A stretch of 64,000 nucleotides of DNA from Candidatus Pelagibacter sp. (GCA_028226535.1 JAOJEG010000001.1:1-64000); one strand, 5' to 3'; positions 25,119-33,983 are shown, counted from the stretch's first letter. The notes: a model not told the origin generated them from the sequence alone. Numbers and translations: made by a program.

Positions 25119-25439
25119 ACATCATACGGTTTTTTAATCCTAGCAGTCTTTTTAGGAGTAACTTCAAATAGTTTTGCAAAAAGTGCTGAAGGTTTTACCC
25201 TTCTCTTTCCAAGTATCATCACTGGTATAACAATTGTTGCATGTATGTATGCGCTCTCAATGGTGATGAAAAATATTCCAATGGGAATAACTTATGCATC
25301 ATTTGCAGGATTAACTATTATTGCAACTGTAGTTGTTGGTATATTTAGATTTAATCAAATGCCAAATCTTTATTCAATAATAGGATTAGCTTTCATTATA
25401 GTTGGGGTTTTAATGGTTAACTTGCTAGGCAATAATTAA
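25107..25439 (+). CDS. SMR-family small membrane transporter, first of a pair, lacking the membrane glutamate
   Basis: 110 aa with four helices and the SMR layout: NSFAKSAEGFTLLFPS after helix 1, NIPMGITYASFAGLTII in helix 3 and IIGLAFIIVGVLMVNLL in helix 4, matching EmrE's EGFTRLWPS, IPTGIAYAIWSG and IIGMMLICAGVLIINLL. EmrE's proton- and substrate-binding Glu14 has no counterpart: helix 1 has no acidic residue. Its start codon is buried in the hairpin at 25081-25118. The partner gene starts 2 nt downstream; such pairs usually form heterodimers. Substrate unknown. Confidence 0.82.
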   Translation: MSLATSYGFLILAVFLGVTSNSFAKSAEGFTLLFPSIITGITIVACMYALSMVMKNIPMGITYASFAGLTIIATVVVGIFRFNQMPNLYSIIGLAFIIVGVLMVNLLGNN

Positions 25440-25441
25440 AC

Positions 25442-25777
25442 ATGAAACCTTTATTTGGATATATTTTTTTAGTTGTTGGAATCCTTTTTGGAATAACTGC
25501 AAACAGTTTTGCAAAAATATCTGATGGCTTTACAAAATTAACACCTTCTATTTTGTGTATTTTGTTAATGGCGATAACAATGTTTTCAATTGCAAAAGCA
25601 ATGTCTGCACTACCAGTTGGATTTGCGTACTCTACATATAGTGGATTAACAGTTGTAGGAGTATTGGTGTTTGCTATGATAAAATATAATCAAATTCCAA
25701 ATCTGTATGCAATAATAGGTATTATTTTGATTATTACTGGGGTTGTAATGGTTAACTATTTAGGAAAACTTAATTAA
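25442..25777 (+). CDS. SMR-family small membrane transporter, second of a pair, also lacking the membrane glutamate
   Basis: 111 aa. It aligns with the preceding protein over its full length, including ITANSFAKISDGFTKLTPS, LPVGFAYSTYSGLTVVG and IIGIILIITGVVMVNYLGK. As in its partner, helix 1 (YIFLVVGILFGI) has no acidic residue. The pair probably arose by tandem duplication and forms an antiparallel heterodimer (inference from other paired SMR genes). The stop interlocks with that of the DUF779 gene on the other strand (TTAA). Confidence 0.82.
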   Translation: MKPLFGYIFLVVGILFGITANSFAKISDGFTKLTPSILCILLMAITMFSIAKAMSALPVGFAYSTYSGLTVVGVLVFAMIKYNQIPNLYAIIGIILIITGVVMVNYLGKLN

Positions 25778-26121
25778 TTTATTGTAGAATTTTCAGGTAC
25801 ACAGATTTCAGATCTTGTTAAAAACCTTCTTCCAGTACCATTATCTAAAGAAAACATTCCACCCATTCCTTTTATACAATCAATTATAAGATCAGTATTT
25901 TTCCAAGCTTCGTGCTGAGTTTTGCTAATATAAAAAGGTATGCCACCTATTTCTCCAATAAGAACATCTTGATCTCCTACTAAATATTCTTTTGCAGGAT
26001 AACACATTGGTGCACTTCCATCACAACATCCACCTGATTGATGGAATAATAAATCTTTACCATGAGTCTTTTTTAAATCTTCAATTAACTCAAGTGCTGT
26101 AGGTGTTGCTGAAACTTTCAT
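25774..26121 (-). CDS. DUF779 protein associated with aldehyde dehydrogenase
   Basis: 115 aa, the normal DUF779 length. The signature region is DLLFHQSGGCCDGSAPMCYP near residues 23-42, with three cysteines and an aspartate that could hold a metal. The C-terminal part includes FSLDNGTGRRFLTRSE. In many proteobacteria a DUF779 gene follows an AldB/ExaC-type aldehyde dehydrogenase gene, as here, so an accessory role for that enzyme is likely; the reaction is unknown. A 10-bp hairpin lies just before its ATG. Confidence 0.85.
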   Translation of the reverse strand: MKVSATPTALELIEDLKKTHGKDLLFHQSGGCCDGSAPMCYPAKEYLVGDQDVLIGEIGGIPFYISKTQHEAWKNTDLIIDCIKGMGGMFSLDNGTGRRFLTRSEICVPENSTIN

Positions 26122-26128
26122 TTTTTAT

Positions 26129-26153
26129 ATGGCCTGTAATTAATACAGGCCAT
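26129..26153 (-). other. Intercistronic hairpin between the aldehyde dehydrogenase and DUF779 genes
   Basis: A perfect 10-bp inverted repeat (ATGGCCTGTA / TACAGGCCAT) with a 5-nt loop fills most of the 45-nt spacer. The stem ends 7 nt before the DUF779 start codon, where a Shine-Dalgarno site would be expected and none is seen. It may lower expression of the second gene relative to the first. Confidence 0.6.
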
Positions 26154-26166
26154 TATAATTTATCTA

Positions 26167-27909
26167 TTAAAAGAAACCTAATTTATTTTCCGCATAAGAC
26201 ACATGTAGATTTTTATTTTGTCTATAGTGATTTAGCATCATTTTATGAGTTTCTCTTCCAACACCAGATTGTTTGTAACCACCAAATGGCGAGTGAGCAG
26301 GATAAGCATGGTAACAATTTGTCCAAACAATACCTGCTTGGATACCTCGTCCCATTCTATATGCGATATTACCATTTCTAGTCCAAACACCTGCACCAAG
26401 TCCATAAAGAGTGTCATTAGCAATTTCTAATGCATGTGCTTCATCTTTAAACTTAGTAACAGAAACTACAGGTCCAAAAATTTCTTCTTGGAAGATTCTC
26501 ATACTATTGTCACCTTCAAAAATAGTAGGTTGGATATAATTTCCATTTTCTAAACCACTATTTAATTTAGCAACATCTCCACCACATAGAACTTTGGCAC
26601 CCTCTTTCTTACCTAAATCAAGATAAGATTTGATTTTTTCCATTTGTTCTACAGATGCTTGAGCACCAATCATAGTTTCCATTTTTAAAGGATTATCCTG
26701 TACTACTGCTTTTGTTCTAGCAATTACTTTTTCCATGAATTTATCATAAATAGACTCTTGGACTAAAGCTCTGCTTGGACAAGTGCAAACTTCACCTTGG
26801 TTTAAGTTGAACATTACAAATCCTTCAACACACTTATCTAAAAAAGCATCATCTTTATCCATGATGTCTTCAAAGAAAACGTTTGGAGATTTTCCGCCTA
26901 ATTCTAAGGTAATTGGAATTAAGTTTTGTGCAGCATACTGCATAATCAATCGTCCAGTTGTTGTTTCACCTGTAAATGCAATTTTAGCAATTCTGTCAGA
27001 TGAAGCTAATGGTTTACCTGCTTCAAGACCAAAACCACTAACAATATTTACTACTCCTGGAGGTAACAAGTCACCAATTAGTTCCATCATAAGCATAATA
27101 GATGCTGGAGTTTGTTCAGCTGGTTTTAACACGGAGCAATTTCCCGCTGCTAAAGCTGGAGCTAATTTCCAAGTAGCCATTAATAATGGGAAATTCCATG
27201 GAACTATCTGACCAACAACACCTAAAGGCTCAGGTATGTTATAAGAGTATTGAGAGTTACTAATTTCAGCAACAGATCCTTCTTCTGCTCTAATAACTCC
27301 TGCAAAATATCTCCAGTGATCAATAACTAATGGTAAGTCAGCAGCCATACATTCTCTAATTGGTTTACCATTATCCAAACATTCAGCTGTCGCTAAAAGA
27401 TTTAGGTTTTTCTCTAAAACATCAGCAATCTTGTTCATTATATTAGATCTTGTAGTGATGTCTGTTTTGCCCCATTCCTTAAATGCTTCGTGAGCAGCGT
27501 CTAAAGCTGCATCAACATCTTTTGCATCTGATCTAGCCATTTGACATATAACTTCATTATTTATCGGGCTTACATTGTCAAAATATTTTCCTGATTTCGG
27601 CTCAACAAATTTTCCTCCAATATAATTTCCATATTTTGATTTAAATGGAAATGGTACTTTAAGATGAGATGTATCTAACGAAGCAGATACTCCACCTTTA
27701 ACTGTTTCTGTACTCATTTTTTTTACCTCTCTGTTTTTTTTATTTTTTATCTTATTTTTTTTTTTAGAAACCTTAGAAGATTTCTTTGTCGCTGACCTTT
27801 TTGTAGCAACGTTTTTTTTTGTTTTAGTTTTTTTTTTGGAAACTTTGACTGGTTTAGTCTTTTTTTTCTTAGTCTTTTTTTTTGCTACTTTTTTTCGTTT
27901 AATAGCCAT
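26167..27909 (-). CDS. AldB/ExaC-type aldehyde dehydrogenase with lysine-rich N-terminal extension
   Basis: 580 aa from the ATG at 27909. The last 516 residues, from a second ATG at 27717, are a complete aldehyde dehydrogenase: [30 protein letters not shown] and the catalytic cysteine in [11 protein letters not shown], the form typical of AldB/acetaldehyde dehydrogenase II. The first 64 residues are about half lysine, with Thr, Ser and Val, like a histone H1 tail. A good AGAGG site lies 8 nt before 27717 and none before 27909, so the short form, or both forms, may be made. The enzyme oxidises acetaldehyde or other short aldehydes. The DUF779 gene follows. Confidence 0.88.
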   Translation of the reverse strand: MAIKRKKVAKKKTKKKKTKPVKVSKKKTKTKKNVATKRSATKKSSKVSKKKNKIKNKKNREVKKMSTETVKGGVSASLDTSHLKVPFPFKSKYGNYIGGKFVEPKSGKYFDNVSPINNEVICQMARSDAKDVDAALDAAHEAFKEWGKTDITTRSNIMNKIADVLEKNLNLLATAECLDNGKPIRECMAADLPLVIDHWRYFAGVIRAEEGSVAEISNSQYSYNIPEPLGVVGQIVPWNFPLLMATWKLAPALAAGNCSVLKPAEQTPASIMLMMELIGDLLPPGVVNIVSGFGLEAGKPLASSDRIAKIAFTGETTTGRLIMQYAAQNLIPITLELGGKSPNVFFEDIMDKDDAFLDKCVEGFVMFNLNQGEVCTCPSRALVQESIYDKFMEKVIARTKAVVQDNPLKMETMIGAQASVEQMEKIKSYLDLGKKEGAKVLCGGDVAKLNSGLENGNYIQPTIFEGDNSMRIFQEEIFGPVVSVTKFKDEAHALEIANDTLYGLGAGVWTRNGNIAYRMGRGIQAGIVWTNCYHAYPAHSPFGGYKQSGVGRETHKMMLNHYRQNKNLHVSYAENKLGFF

Positions 27910-28036
27910 TAATCAATTTAACTACTAATCAGAGTACGTGTCTATTTTAATAAATTTTTTTTTCAATTTTTGATTGAATCTGTAACTCTATGTTGTGTTG
28001 TATCTTTAAGGTATCTACTATTAGTAAGAAAAATAC

Positions 28037-28335
28037 TTAGAGTGTATCTGGTAGCTTTTGCGTGCCATTATTATCTATAATTATTTCAAATTCATTTACA
28101 ACATTAGATAAATCAATCGATGAATATAAATGATGGAAAAAATAACTATCAGATGCTTGTTCCCAAGCTAAATTGGGAAAATAGTTTTAGAAACTCTACA
28201 CGATGAACACAATTTATAACTAGTTAAAATCAAATTTTGTGAAACACTCTCATCCTCTTTTTTACATTCATCACAAATATTATTTAATTCTCTGATTATC
28301 TCTTCGTCGTATTTATCGTCTAAATTATTAGTCAT
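28037..28335 (-). pseudogene. Small Cys-rich protein gene interrupted by a one-base frameshift
   Basis: The first frame (MTNNLDDKYDEE...) has two CxxC pairs (CDEC, CSSC), as in a zinc ribbon, and stops at 28168-28170 after SKTIFPI. A second frame continues without a break at the same point as YFPNLAWEQASDSYFFHHLY and on to KLPDTL, stopping at 28037. Adding one A to the AAAA run (TTTT at 28185-28188 on the plus strand) joins them into one protein of about 99 aa. This is either a real slippage mutation or a sequence error. The start overlaps the stop of the DUF3726-like gene by 8 nt, so the gene belongs to that operon. Confidence 0.6.
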
Positions 28336-28939
28336 TATCTGTGAGTCCTGCACCAGCTGCCCCTTCTTTTAAACTATCACTTTCCTCTACAAAAGTATCT
28401 TCTGCCAATTTGTAAAGACTATTCCATTCTGACTCTGTAAAACTATCTTCATTATCAATAAATTTAATCTCAATTTCATTTGCAAATTCAGGAATTTCTT
28501 GGTTTAAAAAACTCGAGCATATATTTACATTTAAATTGAGCAAAATTTCATTTTGATCTAATCTTACATGTATTTTTTTTCCACAAATTTCTGAAGCTCT
28601 ACTTAAAAAAGATAAAAAAATAATAGGGTATGCTATTTTTTTTAATTTTATGGTTTTAAAATTTTCTACTGAATTAATCTGATCTAAAAAACTAATACCA
28701 AGTATAATTGGACAATAAGCATCAGATGAAGTCTCATTTATTTCACTAATTAAATTTAAGTCTTCAAATTTTTTTGTGGATTTATCTTTATAATATTTAT
28801 TTAAATTTTTAATTCCTTGAAAACCAAACAACTCTAGTTGACGAATAGACTTTCCAACTTCTTCAGAATTGCCCCAGGAATAACCAACTGCTCTACTTGC
28901 TCTTTTAACTGCAGTTTCAATTTCACTTAAAGATCTCAT
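28328..28939 (-). CDS. DUF3726-like protein
   Basis: 203 aa. The N-terminus (SLSEIETAVKRASRAVGYSW, then GNSEEVGKSIRQLELFG) matches the pattern I know for DUF3726 proteins of alphaproteobacteria, with the invariant GYSWG. The middle has YCPIILGISFLDQI and the end is acidic (EDTFVEESDSLKEGAAGAGL). The function is unknown; no catalytic motif is obvious. It lies 2 nt behind the 553-aa gene and overlaps the small Cys-rich gene, in an operon headed by an M19 dipeptidase-like gene. Confidence 0.72.
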   Translation of the reverse strand: MRSLSEIETAVKRASRAVGYSWGNSEEVGKSIRQLELFGFQGIKNLNKYYKDKSTKKFEDLNLISEINETSSDAYCPIILGISFLDQINSVENFKTIKLKKIAYPIIFLSFLSRASEICGKKIHVRLDQNEILLNLNVNICSSFLNQEIPEFANEIEIKFIDNEDSFTESEWNSLYKLAEDTFVEESDSLKEGAAGAGLTDND

Positions 28940-28941
28940 TA

Positions 28942-30603
28942 TTAATTATTCGTTTTATAAATCCACTGCTCATCATAATTTTTCAATTCAGTTGGCAAGG
29001 GAGCTCCTTGAAACATGCAAATTCTTAACCATTTATCTGATCTTGGATCAAACTTTAATGCTCCAAAAAAAGATAATTTAAGTCTCAACATATCGATAGG
29101 AATAATATCTTTACCAATTGTATTGTCTTGAATTTCAGAATATGGAAATTTTTCTACTATAAAAGCTCGTCTGATTACGTGTCTTAATTCTGAATTCGAA
29201 GATAAAAATTGTGCAATAGTTAAGTTTTTGTTTTCAGATAAAATTTTTTCATAAAGTTTTTTTATGTCTCTTGCAATTGCTAGTGGCTGCTCAAGTTCAG
29301 AGCCATGCTCTTCAAATCTATCAGCTAATCTAGGTTCTTCTTTATTTTTAGAAATAAACCAAAAGTTTTGCTGACTTTCTTTTTGATCAAAATTTATATC
29401 TAAAATATTAGGGTATTTTTTTTCTATAATTTCTTTCAATTCATTTATTGTTCTATTGGTTGGGATATTAAAATATTTATCTTCATCAGAGCTCATATTG
29501 CTAACTAAAGGTTCTATAATATTATTATATGGCTCCATCATAATAGAGACTACATATTCTATACATTCTTCACAAACATTTTGCTCTAACCACAAATATA
29601 ATTTGTTAAAAGCATATTCAGCTTTAAAATCAAAATTATTTTCAATAAAATCTATAAAATTTCTAATATTCTTTAATAATGACTTAATTTTATTTTGTTG
29701 GTATTCACTATCTGTATTCCAGCTAGTAATGTTTATTAGTGATTTTTTTACACAATCTATAAAAAGTTTAGCATCTTTTTCTTGAACATCTTTTATTTCT
29801 CTAATTTTTTTTAAAGCTGTTTCTCTACTTAAAATCCAATTATTTAACAATGTTGGGTGATTTACAATAAAAGGAGCCATTCCAAGGCCTGTTGAGTTAC
29901 CTATCCCTAAATTTTTACAAATTTGTTTATCTAACTTTACTGCTATGTTTGGATTTTTGTGATGAGCGACATGATTAACTTGATCAAACGTAAATTGTCT
30001 AACCAAATACACCAACATCATTTCTAGTCTAAAAGGACCATTAATTTCCTCTCTGTTTTTAATTCTAAATCTGTCCGCAAGGCCAAATTTCCCTGATCCA
30101 TAAACAGCTGTTGTTCTATACAAATAACCAACTTTTGATAAGAGCTCTAAATCTGGTTGATTACCCTTGCTTAAACTATCAACTACATGATTAAAAACTC
30201 TTACAGATTTATTTGCTCTTGATAAAGTGAGTTCTTTAAATGAAAGTCTACCCACTTCTTGTTTGGGAACTTCATTTTTTAATCTTTCTATGTCATCTTT
30301 GCTAGGCACACCATCATATAATGTGAATGCTGCATCCCATTTAGTAGCTATTACCCTATCTGATCTTTCTTCATCTTTAATTTGATTTGCAAAGCATACT
30401 AACGAATAAACTTTATTCTCTTTTTTAAAAGAATATACAGCTTCGCCATATCCATCTTTATCAAGATTAAATAAATCTCTTGAATAATCCCAATCTTTAA
30501 ATTCATTTAAAAAACTTCTCAAAAAAGATAATTTAGATTGATGAAATGATCCAAGTCTGGACAATTTCATTATTGTATTTGGATCTCTTAATTCAATATT
30601 CAT
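28942..30603 (-). CDS. Large conserved-looking protein of unknown function
   Basis: 553 aa, soluble, rich in Lys, Asn, Glu and aromatic residues, with no signal peptide or membrane helix. Notable segments are VYGSGKFGLADRFRI near residue 170, QFTFDQVNHVAHHKNPNIAV near residue 205, a CEEC pair around 350, and EEPRLADRFEEHGSELEQPL near 430; LADRF thus occurs twice. I recognise no family and no known catalytic motif; the VAHHKNP run is His-rich enough to bind a metal. It lies 2 nt behind the M19-like gene and 2 nt before the DUF3726-like gene, so all three are surely cotranscribed. Confidence 0.7.
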   Translation of the reverse strand: MNIELRDPNTIMKLSRLGSFHQSKLSFLRSFLNEFKDWDYSRDLFNLDKDGYGEAVYSFKKENKVYSLVCFANQIKDEERSDRVIATKWDAAFTLYDGVPSKDDIERLKNEVPKQEVGRLSFKELTLSRANKSVRVFNHVVDSLSKGNQPDLELLSKVGYLYRTTAVYGSGKFGLADRFRIKNREEINGPFRLEMMLVYLVRQFTFDQVNHVAHHKNPNIAVKLDKQICKNLGIGNSTGLGMAPFIVNHPTLLNNWILSRETALKKIREIKDVQEKDAKLFIDCVKKSLINITSWNTDSEYQQNKIKSLLKNIRNFIDFIENNFDFKAEYAFNKLYLWLEQNVCEECIEYVVSIMMEPYNNIIEPLVSNMSSDEDKYFNIPTNRTINELKEIIEKKYPNILDINFDQKESQQNFWFISKNKEEPRLADRFEEHGSELEQPLAIARDIKKLYEKILSENKNLTIAQFLSSNSELRHVIRRAFIVEKFPYSEIQDNTIGKDIIPIDMLRLKLSFFGALKFDPRSDKWLRICMFQGAPLPTELKNYDEQWIYKTNN

Positions 30604-30605
30604 TA

Positions 30606-31571
30606 TTAAATAGATTTATAAAAATTGTACCAATTGTTTCCAAGTATTCCTTGTGTCTCACTATCTGAAAAACCTATCTTTTTAAGACCATTTTCTATAT
30701 TTTTGAATCCTCTTGCATCCTCAAACCACTCTGGTTGTTTTGGAAACCCTGGTTTATTTTTAGATCCTTCTCCATAATTTTTACTTTTGGACCAAGTGCC
30801 ATTTCTCATCCATTCAACAACCGTATCTGGTTGATCTAAACAAAGATCTGAACCAATACCTATATTTTTTAATTCCATAATTTCAGCAGTTTTTGCAACC
30901 ATTTCACAAAAACTTTCAACTGTGCAATTAGTATTATCTCTTAAGTGGTGAGGGTATAAAGATAAACCTAACATTCCTCCACTCTCGCTCAAAGCCTTTA
31001 AAAGATCATTAGATTTATTTCTTTTTGCTGCGTGCCAAAACGAAGGGTTTGCATGAGTGATTGCTATTGGTTTTTCACTTAACTCGATAGCATCAAATGT
31101 GCTTTTTTCTGCAGAATGAGACATGTCTACAACTATACCTACTTTATTCATCTCCCTAATAACTTCTCGTCCAAAATTTGTAACTCCACTATCAATTTTT
31201 TCATAACAGCCTGTCGCTAACAATGACTGATTGTTATAAGTTAGTTGCATAAATCTGCATCCAAGATTATGAACTTTTTCCACTAAATTAATATCATCTT
31301 CAATTGGAGAACAATTTTGAAACCCAAAAAAAATTGTAGTTTTTTTTTCAGAATTAGCTTTTTCAATATCCTTAAAGTCTTTTCCAGGAAATATTAAATC
31401 TGAATTTTCTAGAAAGAGCGTGTCCCATTTTTTAATTTCAGCTAATAATTCATCATAATCTTCATGATAAACTATTGTAACGTGGACCGCATCTAACCCA
31501 GCTGATCTATTATATTCAAAAATTTTCCTAGACCAGTTGCAATATTGTAAATTGTCAATTTTAAAATTCAT
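30606..31571 (-). CDS. M19 (membrane dipeptidase)-family protein with altered metal site
   Basis: The ATG at 31571 (MNFKIDNLQYCNW) gives 321 aa; an upstream start at 31592 is less likely. The C-terminal half keeps M19 features: VDMSHSAEKSTFDAI, ITHANPSFWHAAKRNKS and GIGSDLCLDQP, giving the two histidines and the aspartate. The N-terminal HxD metal pair (usually DGHND) is absent, replaced by DAVHVTIVYHEDY, and the bridging glutamate position reads FGFQNCSPIEDD. The reaction is therefore uncertain: dipeptide or D-amino acid derivative hydrolysis, or something new. It heads a four-gene operon, divergent from purE. Confidence 0.78.
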   Translation of the reverse strand: MNFKIDNLQYCNWSRKIFEYNRSAGLDAVHVTIVYHEDYDELLAEIKKWDTLFLENSDLIFPGKDFKDIEKANSEKKTTIFFGFQNCSPIEDDINLVEKVHNLGCRFMQLTYNNQSLLATGCYEKIDSGVTNFGREVIREMNKVGIVVDMSHSAEKSTFDAIELSEKPIAITHANPSFWHAAKRNKSNDLLKALSESGGMLGLSLYPHHLRDNTNCTVESFCEMVAKTAEIMELKNIGIGSDLCLDQPDTVVEWMRNGTWSKSKNYGEGSKNKPGFPKQPEWFEDARGFKNIENGLKKIGFSDSETQGILGNNWYNFYKSI

Positions 31572-31664
31572 AATTGAACCAACTTTAATCAAAATGCTTT
31601 TTAAATACTATTAATTTTATTGAAATTTTGAACTAATTTTGAAATAAGACTTTTAGTATTTTTC

Positions 31665-32156
31665 ATGAAAAAAAATAAATCTTTAAAAGTTTCAATAGTG
31701 ATGGGTAGTCAATCTGACTATAAAACCATGCAACTTGCTGAAAAAACTCTTAAGAAAATTGGAGTTTCTTTTGAGACAAAAATTATATCAGCACACAGAA
31801 CCCCTAAGAGAATGTATGAGTTTGCATCTTCTGCTCAAAAAAATAATATTGGTGTAATTATTGCTGGCGCAGGTGGATCAGCGCACTTACCAGGGATGAT
31901 TGCTGCTTTAACATCTTTGCCTGTATTAGGTGTGCCGATAGAAAGCAAAAAACTTAAAGGTCTAGACAGTCTCTTATCTATTGCTCAAATGCCAAAAGGT
32001 ATTCCTGTTGGAACACTAGCCATAGGTGAAGATGGTGCAATAAATGCTGCTTTATTAGCTGCTTCTATAATTGCAAATACCAACCCTGTTGTTAAAAAAA
32101 AATTAAATAATTTAAGATCATCACAAACAAAAGCTGTTAAAAAAAAACCAAAATAA
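31665..32156 (+). CDS. purE: N5-carboxyaminoimidazole ribonucleotide mutase
   Basis: 163 aa class I PurE. The substrate-binding loop is VMGSQSDYKTMQ at the N-terminus, the catalytic histidine is in ISAHRTPKRM, and AGAGGSAHLPGM is the conserved phosphate-binding segment. It converts N5-CAIR to CAIR in purine synthesis. The C-terminal tail is lysine-rich (SSQTKAVKKKPK). purK follows after 2 nt. Divergent from the M19-like gene. Confidence 0.95.
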   Translation: MKKNKSLKVSIVMGSQSDYKTMQLAEKTLKKIGVSFETKIISAHRTPKRMYEFASSAQKNNIGVIIAGAGGSAHLPGMIAALTSLPVLGVPIESKKLKGLDSLLSIAQMPKGIPVGTLAIGEDGAINAALLAASIIANTNPVVKKKLNNLRSSQTKAVKKKPK

Positions 32157-32158
32157 AA

Positions 32159-33205
32159 ATGTCTAGTATAACTCTTGGTATTATTGGAGGTGGTCAGCTT
32201 GGTAGCATGCTTGCTATTTCAGCAAAGAAACTAAATATCAAAACTATTATTTATTGTGATGACCCTGATGCGCCTGCACAAAACTTCTCTGACAAATTTA
32301 TATCAGGTAATTATAATGATAAGGAAAAGATTGTTGAATTTGTAAATTTAGTAAATTTCGTTACTTATGAATTTGAAAATATCCCATTTGAAACATTAAA
32401 CGATATTAACAAATTAAAACCTGTCTTACCCAAACCTTCAGTCAACAGACTTATCCAACATAGATTGGCAGAAAAAGACTTTGTAAATAATTTGAATATT
32501 AGAACAACTAGATATGCTTCAGTAGAAAATAAGTCTGAAATAGAAGCTCTTGAAGATCTTTTGCCTGGTATTTTAAAAACAACTACTCTTGGCTATGATG
32601 GTAAAGGCCAACATCCAGTAAATACAATTGAAGAGTTCAATTCATTAAATATTGATTACTCAAAAAGTTATATTTTAGAAAAATTAGTTAAATTAAAAAA
32701 AGAGATTTCGATTATCATTACGAGATTTAATGATCAAAAATACGAAATTTATGAACCAATAGAAAATAAGCACGAAGATCAAATATTAAAATTTTCAAAA
32801 ATTCCTGCAGAAATCGATAAAAAGATTTATGATCAATCTAAAGATTGGGCAATGTTAATTGCTGAAGAACTTAAATATGTTGGAACATTATGTGTAGAAT
32901 TTTTTATTGATAGAAATGATAATTTATACGTTAATGAAATTGCTCCTAGAGTTCATAATTCTGGTCATCTTACGATTAACGCATATAATGTAAGTCAATT
33001 CGAAAACCATGTTAGAGCAGTTTGTGGTTTAGAACAAATACCTTTAAAAAAAATATCTAATGCAACAATGGTTAATTTAATTGGTGATCAAATAACAAAT
33101 TATAGAAAATTCCCTAAATTCAAAGATAATGAATTCTTTTTTGACTATTTAAAAAAAGAAATAAAAGAGAAAAGAAAGATGGGTCATATAACAACTTTAA
33201 TATAA
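32159..33205 (+). CDS. purK: N5-carboxyaminoimidazole ribonucleotide synthase
   Basis: 348 aa ATP-grasp enzyme. The N-terminal GIIGGGQLGSMLAI is the pre-ATP-grasp dinucleotide-like loop; LKTTTLGYDGKGQ is the ATP-binding loop, and VNEIAPRVHNSGH is the PurK catalytic signature. It makes N5-CAIR from AIR, ATP and bicarbonate, the substrate of PurE. It lies between purE (2 nt) and a GNAT gene that starts directly after its stop codon. Confidence 0.95.
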   Translation: MSSITLGIIGGGQLGSMLAISAKKLNIKTIIYCDDPDAPAQNFSDKFISGNYNDKEKIVEFVNLVNFVTYEFENIPFETLNDINKLKPVLPKPSVNRLIQHRLAEKDFVNNLNIRTTRYASVENKSEIEALEDLLPGILKTTTLGYDGKGQHPVNTIEEFNSLNIDYSKSYILEKLVKLKKEISIIITRFNDQKYEIYEPIENKHEDQILKFSKIPAEIDKKIYDQSKDWAMLIAEELKYVGTLCVEFFIDRNDNLYVNEIAPRVHNSGHLTINAYNVSQFENHVRAVCGLEQIPLKKISNATMVNLIGDQITNYRKFPKFKDNEFFFDYLKKEIKEKRKMGHITTLI

Positions 33206-33664
33206 ATGTTAAAATCAATAGAAGGTAACTTTGACAACCCAGAAGTTCACGAACTACTTACAAAACATTTTGTTGAATTAAGAGCTGCTTCACCTGAGGG
33301 AAGCACTCATGTATTAGATATTCCTGGATTAAAAGACAAATCAATTAAATTTTGGAGTTTGTGGCAAGATGAAATGTTAATGGGATGTGGGGCTTTAAAA
33401 TTTTTGGAAAAAGATCATGGAGAATTTAAATCAATTAGAATTCATGACAATTTTAGAAGAATGGGTAATGGAGTTAATGTAATTAACCATTTAATTAATG
33501 AAGCAAAAAAGCTAAATATCAAAAAAATAAGTATAGAAACTGGTGCGGGTGAATTTTTCAAACCCGCTAGAAAACTATTTAAACAGTGTGATTTTGAAAT
33601 ATGTGATCCTTTTGCTCATTATATAGAGGATGTAAATTCTGTTTATCTAACAAAGTCTATATAA
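33206..33664 (+). CDS. GNAT-family N-acetyltransferase
   Basis: 152 aa, a normal GNAT length. The acetyl-CoA loop is IRIHDNFRRMGNGVNVINHL (pattern RxxGxG in RRMGNG), followed by IKKISIETGAGEFFKPARKL and the C-terminal CDPFAHYIEDVNSVYLTK, as in YsnE/ElaA-like acetyltransferases. It transfers an acetyl group to a small molecule or protein amine; the substrate is unknown. Its ATG is immediately after the purK stop codon, so it is translated from the same message. Confidence 0.85.
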   Translation: MLKSIEGNFDNPEVHELLTKHFVELRAASPEGSTHVLDIPGLKDKSIKFWSLWQDEMLMGCGALKFLEKDHGEFKSIRIHDNFRRMGNGVNVINHLINEAKKLNIKKISIETGAGEFFKPARKLFKQCDFEICDPFAHYIEDVNSVYLTKSI

Positions 33665-33776
33665 AGTAATTATTCTCTAATCAATTTAGTTGACAAAACC
33701 CAAATAAATCTAAACAAAGCCAAAATTACTTAATTATAAGTAATAAATTAATATAACGAAAAGTAAGAAGATAAAT

Positions 33777-33983
33777 ATGAGTCTACAAGGAAAAGTAAAA
33801 TGGTTCAATCCAACCAAAGGTTTTGGTTTTATTGAAAGAGAAGACAAAGAAAAAGATGTGTTTGTACATGTTTCGGCAGTAAGAGATGCTGGTATGAACG
33901 GTTTAGATGAGGGTCAAGCTTTGACTTTCGATGTTGAAGATGGTCCTAAAGGTCCTTCAGCAGTTAACTTAAAAACTGCATAA
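33777..33983 (+). CDS. Cold-shock domain protein
   Basis: 68 aa single cold-shock domain. RNP1 is KGFGFIERE and RNP2 is VFVHVSAV, both intact; the first strand is [12 protein letters not shown]. It binds single-stranded RNA/DNA and acts as an RNA chaperone. It is a monocistronic gene with 112 nt upstream, where a TTGACA (33690-33695) is seen but no matching -10, and a long hairpin downstream (33997-34055). Confidence 0.95.
   Translation: MSLQGKVKWFNPTKGFGFIEREDKEKDVFVHVSAVRDAGMNGLDEGQALTFDVEDGPKGPSAVNLKTA

Noticed and set aside
28160..28190. Programmed frameshift in the small Cys-rich gene
   Set aside because: The shift needed cannot be made by re-pairing of the Lys codon in the -1 position (it would meet TAA), so an indel is simpler.
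33690..33718. TTGACA before the cold-shock gene as a promoter
   Set aside because: No acceptable -10 hexamer at 16-18 nt, so the match alone is weak evidence.
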